Source: a virus
IMG/VR virus record: IMGVR_UViG_3300023179_000410
Span: 1 to 28,160 of that record
Length of the DNA stretch: 28,160 nt
Strand: one strand, 5' to 3'
Made by a program: the position numbers and the translations under genes. Positions within the stretch are counted from its first letter, which is position 1. The number at the start of each line of letters is the position of its first letter. Under the pieces are notes generated by a model. It did no database searches and was not told where the DNA came from. It saw nothing but the letters and a program-made list of their open reading frames with translations. Positions 15,472-22,675 of the stretch are shown here, piece after piece.

Positions 15472-16211
15472 AATCCCACCTCTGACAAAATACCTTTTAT
15501 CCAAAGTACATCGGATTTATAAATGTTGAATTTTTTATTCCAAACTTCAGGATTAATCCAGGGCATAATTATGCCCAGCTGCTCTTCTGATAATCCCTCA
15601 AGCCAGTTTATACCAGTGTTGCAATTAAAAATTACCCAGGGACTAATTCTACCATGGGTAATATGATGGCATATACGATTACTGGATCCCAACTTAAAGT
15701 AATTGGTAAAATTTTCTTCCAATATCTTGTCGTTGTCAGCATATTCCTGCATGACTCTAAGAGATCGTTCCAGTGCGTCTTGAGTATTTTCCTTGCTGAT
15801 AAAATCCAAAAGCCAAGTTGAATACAATGAATCTTTGCACCAGTCGTCCAGTCTTTTATTATTTTTAAATAACCATTCTGTAAACTTTTCTGCATTCACA
15901 GCTTTGATATCTACTAGATATCTGCCATATTTTACAAATGCAGTATAGTAAGTACTTTTAATAAAATCGTCATAGGATTTAGCTTTACCAGGACCCTGGG
16001 TCATTTGATAAAAACGATTGAAGGTTTGAAATCCAAGTTGTACCCCCACCTCTTGAGATTGCTGAACCCGACGTTTGGGCTCGCATAGATGTGTTGATAG
16101 TGTACTGAGTTTGGTAAATTCCCTCTGACAGAACTGACAAACATGTTCTTTGGCCTTGGGAGAGACCCCACTGTCCTGAACTAATTTTAAAATAGCTGCC
16201 ACATCTTTCAT
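15468..16211 (-). CDS. Conserved phage protein with N-terminal zinc finger (247 aa)
   Basis: 247 residues. Residues 24-42 form a C2HC/C2H2-type finger (CQFCQREFTKLSTLSTHLC: CxxC, then His and Cys). The remainder is helical and Trp/Tyr-rich (KSYDDFIKSTYYTAFVKYGR, LLDFISKENTQDALERSL, ICHHITHGRISPWVIFNC). I recall close relatives in T4-like aquatic phages, always of unknown function. It overlaps both neighbours by ATGA junctions, linking it to the DnaE-like gene and the 16208-16687 gene. A DNA- or RNA-binding accessory role in replication is a reasonable guess, no more. Confidence 0.8.
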   Translation of the reverse strand: MKDVAAILKLVQDSGVSPKAKEHVCQFCQREFTKLSTLSTHLCEPKRRVQQSQEVGVQLGFQTFNRFYQMTQGPGKAKSYDDFIKSTYYTAFVKYGRYLVDIKAVNAEKFTEWLFKNNKRLDDWCKDSLYSTWLLDFISKENTQDALERSLRVMQEYADNDKILEENFTNYFKLGSSNRICHHITHGRISPWVIFNCNTGINWLEGLSEEQLGIIMPWINPEVWNKKFNIYKSDVLWIKGILSEVGL

Positions 16212-16687
16212 CCTAGATCACGCCGTATATCAACATCAGACATTCCCATTTCACGAGCCATCAATTTCAAATCTTTGATGTCATTTATTTCACTGAGTAA
16301 TTCTAATTCATCCTGCTTTAAATCTGGACGCATCTTAGACAAAAATTTAACCGCCTTGGTGTTACTGCCTTCTTTTTTCTTGGGAGATAACCAATAATGC
16401 CGCTGTTTACCCATGCCTGGACTAACAGTGGTACAAGCTAACCATTGCAATTTAGGATGCTTTCCTAGGTCAAAGAAATTCGTGTTTACTCGCTCATTGG
16501 TGGCGCGCAAATACCATTCCTGTAGTTCTGGGCTACCCTCAACATTGGCCGCATATTTTAACATTAGATAAGTGGAAAATTTCTTTCTCTCCTCATCGGT
16601 TAACTCATCGTAAAAATTGACGTTCTTATTGTCAAGTTCTGCCATTTCATTGTTAATACCCAATTTGTCAAAGCTCGTCTGTGTCAT
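16208..16687 (-). CDS. Conserved phage protein, possibly T4 gp62-like clamp-loader subunit (159 aa)
   Basis: 159 residues from ATG 16685-16687, with AGGA seven bases upstream and a TGATG overlap with the preceding stop. Blocks: FSTYLMLKYAANVEGSPELQ, YLRATNERVNTNFFDLGKHP, LQWLACTTVSPGMGKQRHYW. Its size, its all-helical prediction and a pattern of 'N...f.yl....P.Gk...w' faintly resemble T4 gp62, the small clamp-loader subunit, and the neighbourhood is replicative. The gp62 idea is weak and rests on pattern and context only. It could equally be an unrelated conserved protein. Confidence 0.7.
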   Translation of the reverse strand: MTQTSFDKLGINNEMAELDNKNVNFYDELTDEERKKFSTYLMLKYAANVEGSPELQEWYLRATNERVNTNFFDLGKHPKLQWLACTTVSPGMGKQRHYWLSPKKKEGSNTKAVKFLSKMRPDLKQDELELLSEINDIKDLKLMAREMGMSDVDIRRDLG

Positions 16688-16962
16688 CAATCATCCTTAT
16701 TTTTTTTACAAAGGTAATACAGCATTATAACACGGTCAAGTTCTGTCTGCAATGTTATATTAGTTCGAGCCAGTCTACGTATATCGTTCCATAATTTATC
16801 TTCGCGTATATGGTCAATCAATGGGCGCCCATCATAGGTTCTGTGGTCATACCCCACCACTTCTCGATTTAGCGATCCAGTCTCACGACGATAAATGGTA
16901 TTATCCACTCGCTCATAAATATATGTGGCGTTGGGGTTAAGACTTCCCATATTCATAGCCAT
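16687..16962 (-). CDS. Small conserved phage protein (91 aa)
   Basis: 91 residues. The start MGSLNPNATYIYERVDNTIY, the block REVVGYDHRTYDGRPLIDHI and the final LQTELDRVIMLYYLCKKNKDD suggest a compact helical protein. ATG 16960-16962 lies within the end of the 47-residue gene upstream; ATG 16954 or 16948 would also fit. There is no good ribosome site, so translation is probably coupled. Function unknown. Confidence 0.72.
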   Translation of the reverse strand: MAMNMGSLNPNATYIYERVDNTIYRRETGSLNREVVGYDHRTYDGRPLIDHIREDKLWNDIRRLARTNITLQTELDRVIMLYYLCKKNKDD

Positions 16963-17080
16963 ATTGAGAATGAGCCCAGCGAAGGAAACGCTCTAAACCA
17001 GTTCGATCATCAGGATAGCTTTCTAAGTAAATCCTAACTAATCGAGTCAATGTTTCAAAAACTTCATGTTCTGTGTACAT
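16937..17080 (-). CDS. Small conserved phage protein (47 aa)
   Basis: 47 residues, found by reading the frame. It begins MYTEHEVFETLTRLVRIYLE and continues DDRTGLERFLRWAHSQYGYE. The balanced charged/aromatic composition and exact fit between neighbours (a four-base gap after the upstream stop, a 26-base overlap with the next gene) argue for a real gene. An AAGG precedes ATG 17078-17080, though very close. Function unknown. Confidence 0.75.
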   Translation of the reverse strand: MYTEHEVFETLTRLVRIYLESYPDDRTGLERFLRWAHSQYGYEYGKS

Positions 17081-17083
17081 ACC

Positions 17084-17587
17084 TTACCATGCCTTGCTGT
17101 AGTTTATTATTTCGCTGTATCTACTTATGTCTTTGACAAAGTAAACACACAGAGGTTTTTCTACCCCGGTTTCCAAGGGCACAGCCAAAAGCTGGCCAGG
17201 TTTAAGTTTGGGAAAATACCATTTTACATCATGGTAAATGTCCACAACTTCTACAGATAAAAAACTGGGCTTAAAACTGGTCAATGGATTGAATGCAAAA
17301 GCACTAAATCCACGATCATTTAAACTGGTTAATGGAACTACTTCCAAGTCACCAACGTCTTGTTCACCTATAAGTAACTGCCAATCAATGGGCATTTTAA
17401 TAATACTGTCACCTATCTTCAATACCAAAGCCGGACTATTAAAACTTTCTAAAAAAATTAAAGGAATAAAAAAATAGTCTGGTTCTTTGACATCTGAATT
17501 GTCAAAAACACAAAATCTAATATCGTCAATTTCCTCGGGTATCTCGGAAATTTCATAGCTGGTGTTGTCTAAAGTTAGTAATCTCAA
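17084..17587 (-). CDS. Conserved phage protein of unknown function, TTG start (167 aa)
   Basis: 167 residues. Strong blocks are IPEEIDDIRFCVFDNSDVKE, YFFIPLIFLESFNSPALVLK, EVVPLTSLNDRGFSAFAFNP and VKWYFPKLKPGQLLAVPLE. I recall relatives in T4-like aquatic phages but know no function. The TTG at 17585-17587 is preceded by AAGGA at proper spacing and by a sigma70-type promoter (17606-17635), so the start is well supported despite the rare codon. It is mostly beta with a hydrophobic core and no membrane segment. Confidence 0.8.
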   Translation of the reverse strand: MRLLTLDNTSYEISEIPEEIDDIRFCVFDNSDVKEPDYFFIPLIFLESFNSPALVLKIGDSIIKMPIDWQLLIGEQDVGDLEVVPLTSLNDRGFSAFAFNPLTSFKPSFLSVEVVDIYHDVKWYFPKLKPGQLLAVPLETGVEKPLCVYFVKDISRYSEIINYSKAW

Positions 17588-17605
17588 TCTGAATCCTTTT
17601 TAATT

Positions 17606-17635
17606 ATTATACAATCTTTATCAGGTAAAAGTCAA
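17606..17635 (-). promoter_or_regulatory. Sigma70-type promoter TTGACT-18-TATAAT
   Basis: The -35 TTGACT (17630-17635) and the perfect -10 TATAAT (17606-17611) are 18 bp apart on the minus strand, just after the uvsW stop. The leader to the TTG at 17587 carries AAGGA. Confidence 0.75.
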
Positions 17636-17638
17636 TTT

Positions 17639-19126
17639 TTATTTCCAAGAAATTTTTTCTATTGAAAACTTATAATTTGCTTCGTTATAAAAAGTCTTAC
17701 GCTTTGTCAAATGCCGTTTGGAAAATTTGCATGAACTTGTTATATCATATATATCAACTGCAACTTTGTCCTCGGCTTTTCTAAGACCACGACCTATGCT
17801 TTGTATTACCCTAGTAAAACTTTTGCCTGGTTCAAATAAAACCAAGTTAAAAATTCTAGGTATGTTAATGCCCACCGCGGCTACCCCATAGGTAGCTATT
17901 AGAATCTTATTGTTAGCAGTTGCCACTTCATCGTATTCAGCTTTGCGATTTTTGGATTTGGTCACACCTGAAACAAAAGCAACTTCTGGTTTGTCACCCA
18001 ACAAACTGTGCAAGTTGCTTAATTCTATTTGCAACATCTTACCTGTTTCAATTCGATCGACCAGTATTAGCGTATTACCTGTATCTTTGATGCGATCAAT
18101 GATCTTTGCAATATACGCTATTCGTTCTGGATTTGAGGTCAGGTATTTCAATTCACTTTGATAATTAGAATATTCTGCGTGATCCATTAACTGTAAAATG
18201 TTAACATGACAGTTTGCCAAATGACCAGCCTCTTGCAATTCGCTGGCCGCCAGTTTACCTATAGTCTCACCTATACTGCATTTAATGCTTACAGCTTGAT
18301 ATTCCTCTTTGGGTATAGTGCCAGTAAGTCCCCAGCGTATGGGTATATTGGAAAAAACCGTAGTCAGTAAAGTTTTTAAGGCTGTGGCAGTTGCCGCATG
18401 CGCCTCATCGACTATAACACAAACCACTCCATCAATAAAGTCATTGATAGTAAAATTAGTATCACCCGTCTGTGTTAGTTTTAACAGATTATTCAAACTT
18501 TGCCAAGTACATATGGTATGAGTACGGTCAAGCTCTTTACGATCACCAAAAAACACCCCCACATTTAGTCCCACATTAATATAGTCGGATTCAGTCTGTG
18601 TTACCAATGTTTTATTTGGCACAATGACAATGCTTCTACCATATTTTTCCACACTTGCGCTCAGTGCGGCAGTCATGATCGTTTTCCCGGATCCAGTGGC
18701 AATTTCCGATAAACATTGGGTGTTGTTTAAAAACCTATTGATAATTTCAACTTGATAATCCCTTATCAATATGGGAGTACCAGCAGCTGGATGTCCAGGT
18801 GGCCAGTTAATATGTGCAAATGAATTCTCATGTATTTTGTCAAACTCAAATTTATTTAAAGACACCCTTTGGTCTAGGACATCTAACTCATAGCCCTGAT
18901 CGTAGAGATAGGGAATAATGTCAGGTAACAAATTGATATAAGTTGAGCCACTTTGCTGAAAAAATGCTATCTTACCATCCCATCGTCCCAATCTTACAGC
19001 AGGTTGATATCTTGCACCAGGTATTTCATATTTGAACTTATTGACCAAAAACTTTTTGGCCTGTAAGTCTAATCCCGTCAGTTTGCAATTTACCTCATCA
19101 ATTATTTCTATAGTGCATTGTTTCAT
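17639..19126 (-). CDS. uvsW: ATP-dependent DNA helicase UvsW (SF2)
   Basis: 495 residues, like T4 UvsW (about 500). An N-terminal DNA-binding part (KYEIPGARYQPAVRLGRWDG) precedes the helicase core: RDYQ (122-125), Walker A ATGSGKT (143-149), VDEAH (239-243), LTGT (267-270), ILVDR, and motif VI QSIGRGLRKAED near the end. T4 UvsW unwinds branched DNA and R-loops, and helps shift replication from origin- to recombination-dependent initiation and regress stalled forks. ATG 19124-19126 overlaps the upstream TGA, so it is coupled to the 19123-20175 gene. All helicase motifs look intact. Confidence 0.95.
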   Translation of the reverse strand: MKQCTIEIIDEVNCKLTGLDLQAKKFLVNKFKYEIPGARYQPAVRLGRWDGKIAFFQQSGSTYINLLPDIIPYLYDQGYELDVLDQRVSLNKFEFDKIHENSFAHINWPPGHPAAGTPILIRDYQVEIINRFLNNTQCLSEIATGSGKTIMTAALSASVEKYGRSIVIVPNKTLVTQTESDYINVGLNVGVFFGDRKELDRTHTICTWQSLNNLLKLTQTGDTNFTINDFIDGVVCVIVDEAHAATATALKTLLTTVFSNIPIRWGLTGTIPKEEYQAVSIKCSIGETIGKLAASELQEAGHLANCHVNILQLMDHAEYSNYQSELKYLTSNPERIAYIAKIIDRIKDTGNTLILVDRIETGKMLQIELSNLHSLLGDKPEVAFVSGVTKSKNRKAEYDEVATANNKILIATYGVAAVGINIPRIFNLVLFEPGKSFTRVIQSIGRGLRKAEDKVAVDIYDITSSCKFSKRHLTKRKTFYNEANYKFSIEKISWK

Positions 19127-20175
19127 CGTGTTATATGTATTATTTTTTCAGCTCTAGTAAACCAAGATTGCTTTTTGTTTCCCATGATAATGGGAGTGGT
19201 GGTTACCAGTAACTTTGGCCTCAGTGCAGGAGGCCCAAAAGATTGTTTTAAGTATTTAACTTCATCGGTGTCTAATTGTTTATTAGCCATGGGATCGTAA
19301 ACATGTATGGGCAATCTATTTACTTGACGAGCATAAATCAAAACTTCTTCAAGATAACTACCGTCATGCTTCAAAGAGGTTTTTCTTTTAAGAATAAAGT
19401 CCATGAGTTTGTCGGGATACTGGTGCGTAATCTTGTTTGTGATTTCCTCAGACAATGTATAACCCAAAGTTTCTGCATTGTCTGCTAAAATTAATAAGTT
19501 AGACAAATCAAACCCGCCCAGGTTTTCCTCAATGTAGTCAATGAGGTTTGAATCTGCGTTTGTTATTGAATATTTAGAACCAATCTGCTGTAATTCAATT
19601 TTATGCCCAATAACTTCAGACTCCAGCACACTTGTGTATAAGTCAAGTAAATCAGAACTTATATCAAAATTATGATGTTTCCCCAGTGTAACCGCCCAGT
19701 TAACCATATTTTCTGTCAATGTCACAACCCAAATCTTCTTTATATGATCAAAACGTACTGACCCTGTTCCCTCTTTGTTCTGAACACGAAACATGTTAAC
19801 CAAATTTTCATCGTAGGGAAACTTAACAACAATATGCTTATCCTCCAACAACATCGATTTGGATCTATCATAAAGCCTTATGCCAAATTTAAATTGGTCT
19901 AAGACATCAGGAACTTGAATTCCTAGCTTAGTTAATTGTCGTCTATAATTGCTTATTAATTTTACAGCCAGTGCTGCTTGCTTGTCGGTATAGGGGGTTT
20001 TTTTGTAAAGAGTTTGTTGAGCAAGACTATTGACTACATCAGCATCATATCTAGCAAGATTAATATCTTTATGATGACTCGAAAATGATAAAAATGAATG
20101 TGCCCTTCCATCAATGTCACGAAGTCCGGCTATAAATTCAATGTATTCTTCAACGAAGATAAAATTATATATCAT
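19123..20175 (-). CDS. UvsW-linked protein with possible HARP-like domain (350 aa)
   Basis: 350 residues. Residues 114-170 (IVVKFPYDENLVNMFR, then SVRFDHIKKIWVVTLTE) recall the HARP module of SMARCAL1-type annealing helicases: a hydrophobic strand with FPYD, an Arg in the following helix, then R-F-D...W...LTE. The rest is helical and unassigned, and no helicase motifs are present. It is translationally coupled to uvsW (ATGA), so it may supply DNA-fork recognition to UvsW; this is inference. ATG 20173-20175 lies six bases after a perfect TATAAT with no ribosome site, suggesting a leaderless message. Confidence 0.78.
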   Translation of the reverse strand: MIYNFIFVEEYIEFIAGLRDIDGRAHSFLSFSSHHKDINLARYDADVVNSLAQQTLYKKTPYTDKQAALAVKLISNYRRQLTKLGIQVPDVLDQFKFGIRLYDRSKSMLLEDKHIVVKFPYDENLVNMFRVQNKEGTGSVRFDHIKKIWVVTLTENMVNWAVTLGKHHNFDISSDLLDLYTSVLESEVIGHKIELQQIGSKYSITNADSNLIDYIEENLGGFDLSNLLILADNAETLGYTLSEEITNKITHQYPDKLMDFILKRKTSLKHDGSYLEEVLIYARQVNRLPIHVYDPMANKQLDTDEVKYLKQSFGPPALRPKLLVTTTPIIMGNKKQSWFTRAEKIIHITR

Positions 20176-20181
20176 AGCAGT

Positions 20182-20210
20182 ATTATAGCGACACCGTGGC
20201 TAAAAGTCAA
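20182..20210 (-). promoter_or_regulatory. Sigma70-type promoter TTGACT-17-TATAAT
   Basis: The -35 TTGACT (20205-20210), a 17-bp spacer and the -10 TATAAT (20182-20187) on the minus strand. The start site is predicted at or next to ATG 20175. The -35 directly abuts the upstream terminator. Confidence 0.85.
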
Positions 20211-20236
20211 AAAAATACCACCTAATAGGTGGTATT
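20209..20236 (-). terminator. Rho-independent terminator
   Basis: A minus-strand stem of 10 bp (ATACCACCT / AGGTGGTAT plus one pair) with a three-base loop, followed by seven T. It begins five bases after the stop codon of the 20241-20486 gene and closes the nadR operon. Confidence 0.93.
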
Positions 20237-20240
20237 GATG

Positions 20241-20486
20241 TCAGAACTGTTTAAGTGGTGTAACGTCTTTGTGTTCTACGATTAATATATGATGTAGTCT
20301 ACCCTGGAACTTTATTGGTAGATCTAAAGTAATGGTTATTCTTGGGCCAGAATTTTCAGATACGATGCTGTCGTTGCCCACACTACCAATAAAAGGGATT
20401 TGGTTCCAGCGACCAAATACTCTGTCTCCAATTTTATACTTGCCCAGATAACGCCTAGTGGAAAAATAGTCATTCAGTGATGTCAT
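20241..20486 (-). CDS. Small unknown protein (81 aa)
   Basis: 81 residues, beta-rich (KYKIGDRVFGRWNQIPFIGS, PRITITLDLPIKFQGRLHHI, ILIVEHKDV). GDRVFGRWNQIPFIGSV resembles a small SH3-like barrel opening, but no family is recognised. It is the last gene before the terminator and overlaps the upstream gene by 17 bases. ATG is at 20484-20486. Confidence 0.75.
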   Translation of the reverse strand: MTSLNDYFSTRRYLGKYKIGDRVFGRWNQIPFIGSVGNDSIVSENSGPRITITLDLPIKFQGRLHHILIVEHKDVTPLKQF

Positions 20487-20658
20487 TGTTTGCCTCAGGG
20501 TTTATTAGAATGCGTAGCCGTTGTATTTCTTCTGCTGCTTCCTCCAGTAGGTCTGAGAGGCGATCTCTGGTGCCCTCTATAACACTTTTTCTTGTGGGTA
20601 TTTGTCTACGTATCTCTGCTCGTTTTTTTAATCGGTATATTAGATCTTCTTCTTTCAT
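20470..20658 (-). CDS. Small helical unknown protein (62 aa)
   Basis: 62 residues from ATG 20656-20658 (MKEEDLIYRLKKRAEIRRQI); the frame runs six codons further up without a better start. It is highly charged and helical, with RDRLSDLLEEAAEEIQRLRI resembling a short coiled coil. A TATAAT hexamer at 20665-20670 ends six bases before the ATG, but no convincing -35 is seen. Function unknown. Confidence 0.72.
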   Translation of the reverse strand: MKEEDLIYRLKKRAEIRRQIPTRKSVIEGTRDRLSDLLEEAAEEIQRLRILINPEANNDITE

Positions 20659-20665
20659 GATTTCA

Positions 20666-20797
20666 TTATACTGCATTTTCCAAATCTTGAGTAAACTCTG
20701 TATAGACCAAAGTTAAATCTGATTCCTCGACGAATTTATAACTATTGTCCAGTTTTAGATGAACTTCTTTTTTCCACAATACTGTTTTAGATATCAT
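20666..20797 (-). CDS. Very small protein (43 aa)
   Basis: 43 residues, read by hand: MISKTVLWKKEVHLKLDNSY, then FVEESDLTLVYTEFTQDL and a final ENAV. It starts at ATG 20795-20797, overlapping the previous gene by 11 bases, and stops seven bases before the next ATG, so it fills what would otherwise be a gap in the operon. A sensible amphipathic pattern supports it. Function unknown. Confidence 0.6.
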   Translation of the reverse strand: MISKTVLWKKEVHLKLDNSYKFVEESDLTLVYTEFTQDLENAV

Positions 20798-21065
20798 TGG
20801 TGCTGCCGCCAAACTTAGTTTTAATTTTGAACTTAATTAGATCACAAGCTGCTGCACCTTCGGCATAAATTTCACGCTCGTCCGGTAGCGAAATCTTACG
20901 CATGTTTTCATATGATCCTTGCAAGTCAGTGACCATGGCTGTTACGTCAGTCAACAACATTTGTGCAAACCTTTCTTCATCAAATGTTTGATTCAGTAAT
21001 TCGCCATTTACTCCATAGGTGTCGATATAACATCGTTTTGCAAATTCTCGAATTTGTGCGTTCAT
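20787..21065 (-). CDS. Small protein distantly related to the FAELIV family (92 aa)
   Basis: 92 residues. MNAQIREFAKRCYIDTYG and FDEERFAQMLLTDVTAMV share the layout of the small repeated family at 25753-27848 (MNxRIxELA near the start, then F-A-E/Q-L/M-I/L-V), but the HFGVEE end is missing; it ends KFGGSTNDI instead. ATG 21063-21065 overlaps the NadR stop. Function unknown. Confidence 0.75.
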   Translation of the reverse strand: MNAQIREFAKRCYIDTYGVNGELLNQTFDEERFAQMLLTDVTAMVTDLQGSYENMRKISLPDEREIYAEGAAACDLIKFKIKTKFGGSTNDI

Positions 21066-22036
21066 AATTTTACGCCGCTTAACACATCAAAAACAGTGCG
21101 AACTCTATTAGAGACACTGCCACCCACTACATGATAATTTGTCAAATTATCCCTATAATATTGCTCCTGTTTAACCCCAAACTCTATTCCTGCGCGAGTA
21201 CCATCGTCAACATAGGGGAAGTCCCTTGCACACAAAAAAACATAATCGTATGTTCTTGTTGCCAGCACGTCAAGCTCGGGGTCAACTTTTTGGAATAATT
21301 GCTCACTATAAAATTTTGTTACCAAAGGTGATGTATCGCAAAACACAAAGCCATTGGCTTGTAGTTTCATTGCTGTTTCCTCTAAGGCAACTTGTTTTCT
21401 TGCAATCTCCAACATATCGTCAAATTGCAGTTTGCCCTGTCGTCGATGCCACATTTCACGCCCGTATTCTGGTACCCAGGATGAATTCAGTGAGTCATGA
21501 TTGGCGCAGGCTTCTGACAATGTGGTTTTACCGGAACTTTCTGATCCAATAAATAATACTGTTTTAGCCAGTGGCTGCTTTACAATACTGCTAGTCCAGT
21601 TTTCAAAGTCTTTTTCACCATTTCTCAATGAGGTGCCTGATACTGGAAATTGTTTACGCATTTGATCTACTACCACTGGAAAAGCTGATAAGTATCTTGC
21701 AAATCCTGGTATATATTCATCTGATCCAAAAACTGCGTCTGGCATCAATCCCAATTTGGCCAGCAGTGACCTACAATATTCTCTGTGTACTATTGCTTCA
21801 TCGTCATCATCAGGAAATCCAGATTCTGGCACAATCACAATGGCATCGGGATACAATGTAGAAAGCCAGAGCCGTCGATGACTGGCAGGGTAATAAGATT
21901 TGCTGGTATAGCTAAGTATCACCACTTGTTTTGATTGTGCATGAGCGGTGTTGATCACCAACTCATGCCCCAAATGTAGTGGGCAAAATTTACCCACTAC
22001 CAATCCAATATCATACACTGGCTTTTTGTTCAGCAT
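21062..22036 (-). CDS. nadR: NadR-like bifunctional NMN adenylyltransferase / ribosylnicotinamide kinase
   Basis: 324 residues from ATG 22034-22036. The N-terminal adenylyltransferase domain has GKFCPLHLGH (HxGH at 21-24) and SGTSLR (133-138), the ISGTxxR nucleotidyltransferase signature. The C-terminal kinase domain has Walker A GSESSGKTT (164-172), then EYGREMW and FCDTSPLVTKFYSE. It should phosphorylate nicotinamide riboside to NMN and adenylate it to NAD+. The N-terminal helix-turn-helix repressor domain of enterobacterial NadR is absent. It overlaps pnuC by 26 bases. The pair forms a riboside-import-to-NAD+ route, comparable to that of phage KVP40. Confidence 0.93.
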   Translation of the reverse strand: MLNKKPVYDIGLVVGKFCPLHLGHELVINTAHAQSKQVVILSYTSKSYYPASHRRLWLSTLYPDAIVIVPESGFPDDDDEAIVHREYCRSLLAKLGLMPDAVFGSDEYIPGFARYLSAFPVVVDQMRKQFPVSGTSLRNGEKDFENWTSSIVKQPLAKTVLFIGSESSGKTTLSEACANHDSLNSSWVPEYGREMWHRRQGKLQFDDMLEIARKQVALEETAMKLQANGFVFCDTSPLVTKFYSEQLFQKVDPELDVLATRTYDYVFLCARDFPYVDDGTRAGIEFGVKQEQYYRDNLTNYHVVGGSVSNRVRTVFDVLSGVKL

Positions 22037-22586
22037 AAAGTTTATTCCAGTGCATATGCGAAATAATAGCATTGACCCAGAATACACCATACAAAGCCGA
22101 GGTCAAGTAAAGTTCTCGCGAGTAAAACATTGGCACACTCAGTGAATTAACAAACAACCAGATCATCCAAGTTTCACGATATCTACGCATCAGCAACAAT
22201 TGTGCCACTACACTAAATGTTAATACCAAAGAATCAATCCAAGGAGCATAAGCGTCGGTATAGTGGTGCAAAATAGCGCCGTAGGCCAGTGCAGTTGCTA
22301 ATGCAATTGATAGATATTTTAGCAAAGTATACATCTGTATACTCTTAATATGCTCTTTGTTGGCAAATGCTCGATTCGAATCCGCCCAGTTATACCATCC
22401 AATTATCCCAGTTACAACAAAAAACACTTGCAGAGAAACGTCAGCATAGAGTTTGGAATCGAAAAACAAAAAACCAAACAGGATACATGCAACAATACCC
22501 GTCCACCAAGTATGTACATTATTTCTACCTGCCAGTATGATACAGACCGCAGTCATTACATTTGCCGAAATTTCAAGAAACGTCAT
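22011..22586 (-). CDS. pnuC: PnuC nicotinamide riboside transporter
   Basis: 191 residues from ATG 22584-22586, with TGGAG at good spacing; a longer frame from 22631 would start inside a hairpin. It has about seven hydrophobic segments. Family hallmarks are DVSLQVFFVVTGIIGWYNW (the WxxW substrate-binding region, around 50-68), DSLVLTFSVVAQLLLMRRYR and ETWMIWLFVN. PnuC proteins are inner-membrane facilitators for nicotinamide riboside, driven by intracellular phosphorylation. That step is supplied by the overlapping nadR gene. Confidence 0.93.
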   Translation of the reverse strand: MTFLEISANVMTAVCIILAGRNNVHTWWTGIVACILFGFLFFDSKLYADVSLQVFFVVTGIIGWYNWADSNRAFANKEHIKSIQMYTLLKYLSIALATALAYGAILHHYTDAYAPWIDSLVLTFSVVAQLLLMRRYRETWMIWLFVNSLSVPMFYSRELYLTSALYGVFWVNAIISHMHWNKLYAEQKASV

Positions 22587-22627
22587 ATTAATCTCCAATA
22601 TTAACTGATTGACCAAACATATTTTCG

Positions 22628-22662
22628 GCATTTTGGTAAGTGATCACACTGTACCAAAATGC
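22628..22662 (-). other. Long perfect hairpin between the ATPase gene and pnuC
   Basis: GCATTTTGGTA (22628-22638) pairs with TACCAAAATGC (22652-22662) over 11 bp. An inner AGTG/CACT adds four pairs around an ATCA loop, with one bulged G. No T run follows on the minus strand, so it is not a standard terminator. It could be an attenuator, an mRNA end-stabiliser or a protein-binding palindrome. Confidence 0.8.
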
Positions 22663-22675
22663 ACAGAAGTTACTA

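Noticed and set aside
15632-15895. An 87-codon minus-strand frame inside the zinc-finger gene
   Set aside because: It lies wholly within a gene with coupled ends on both sides and has no start signals.
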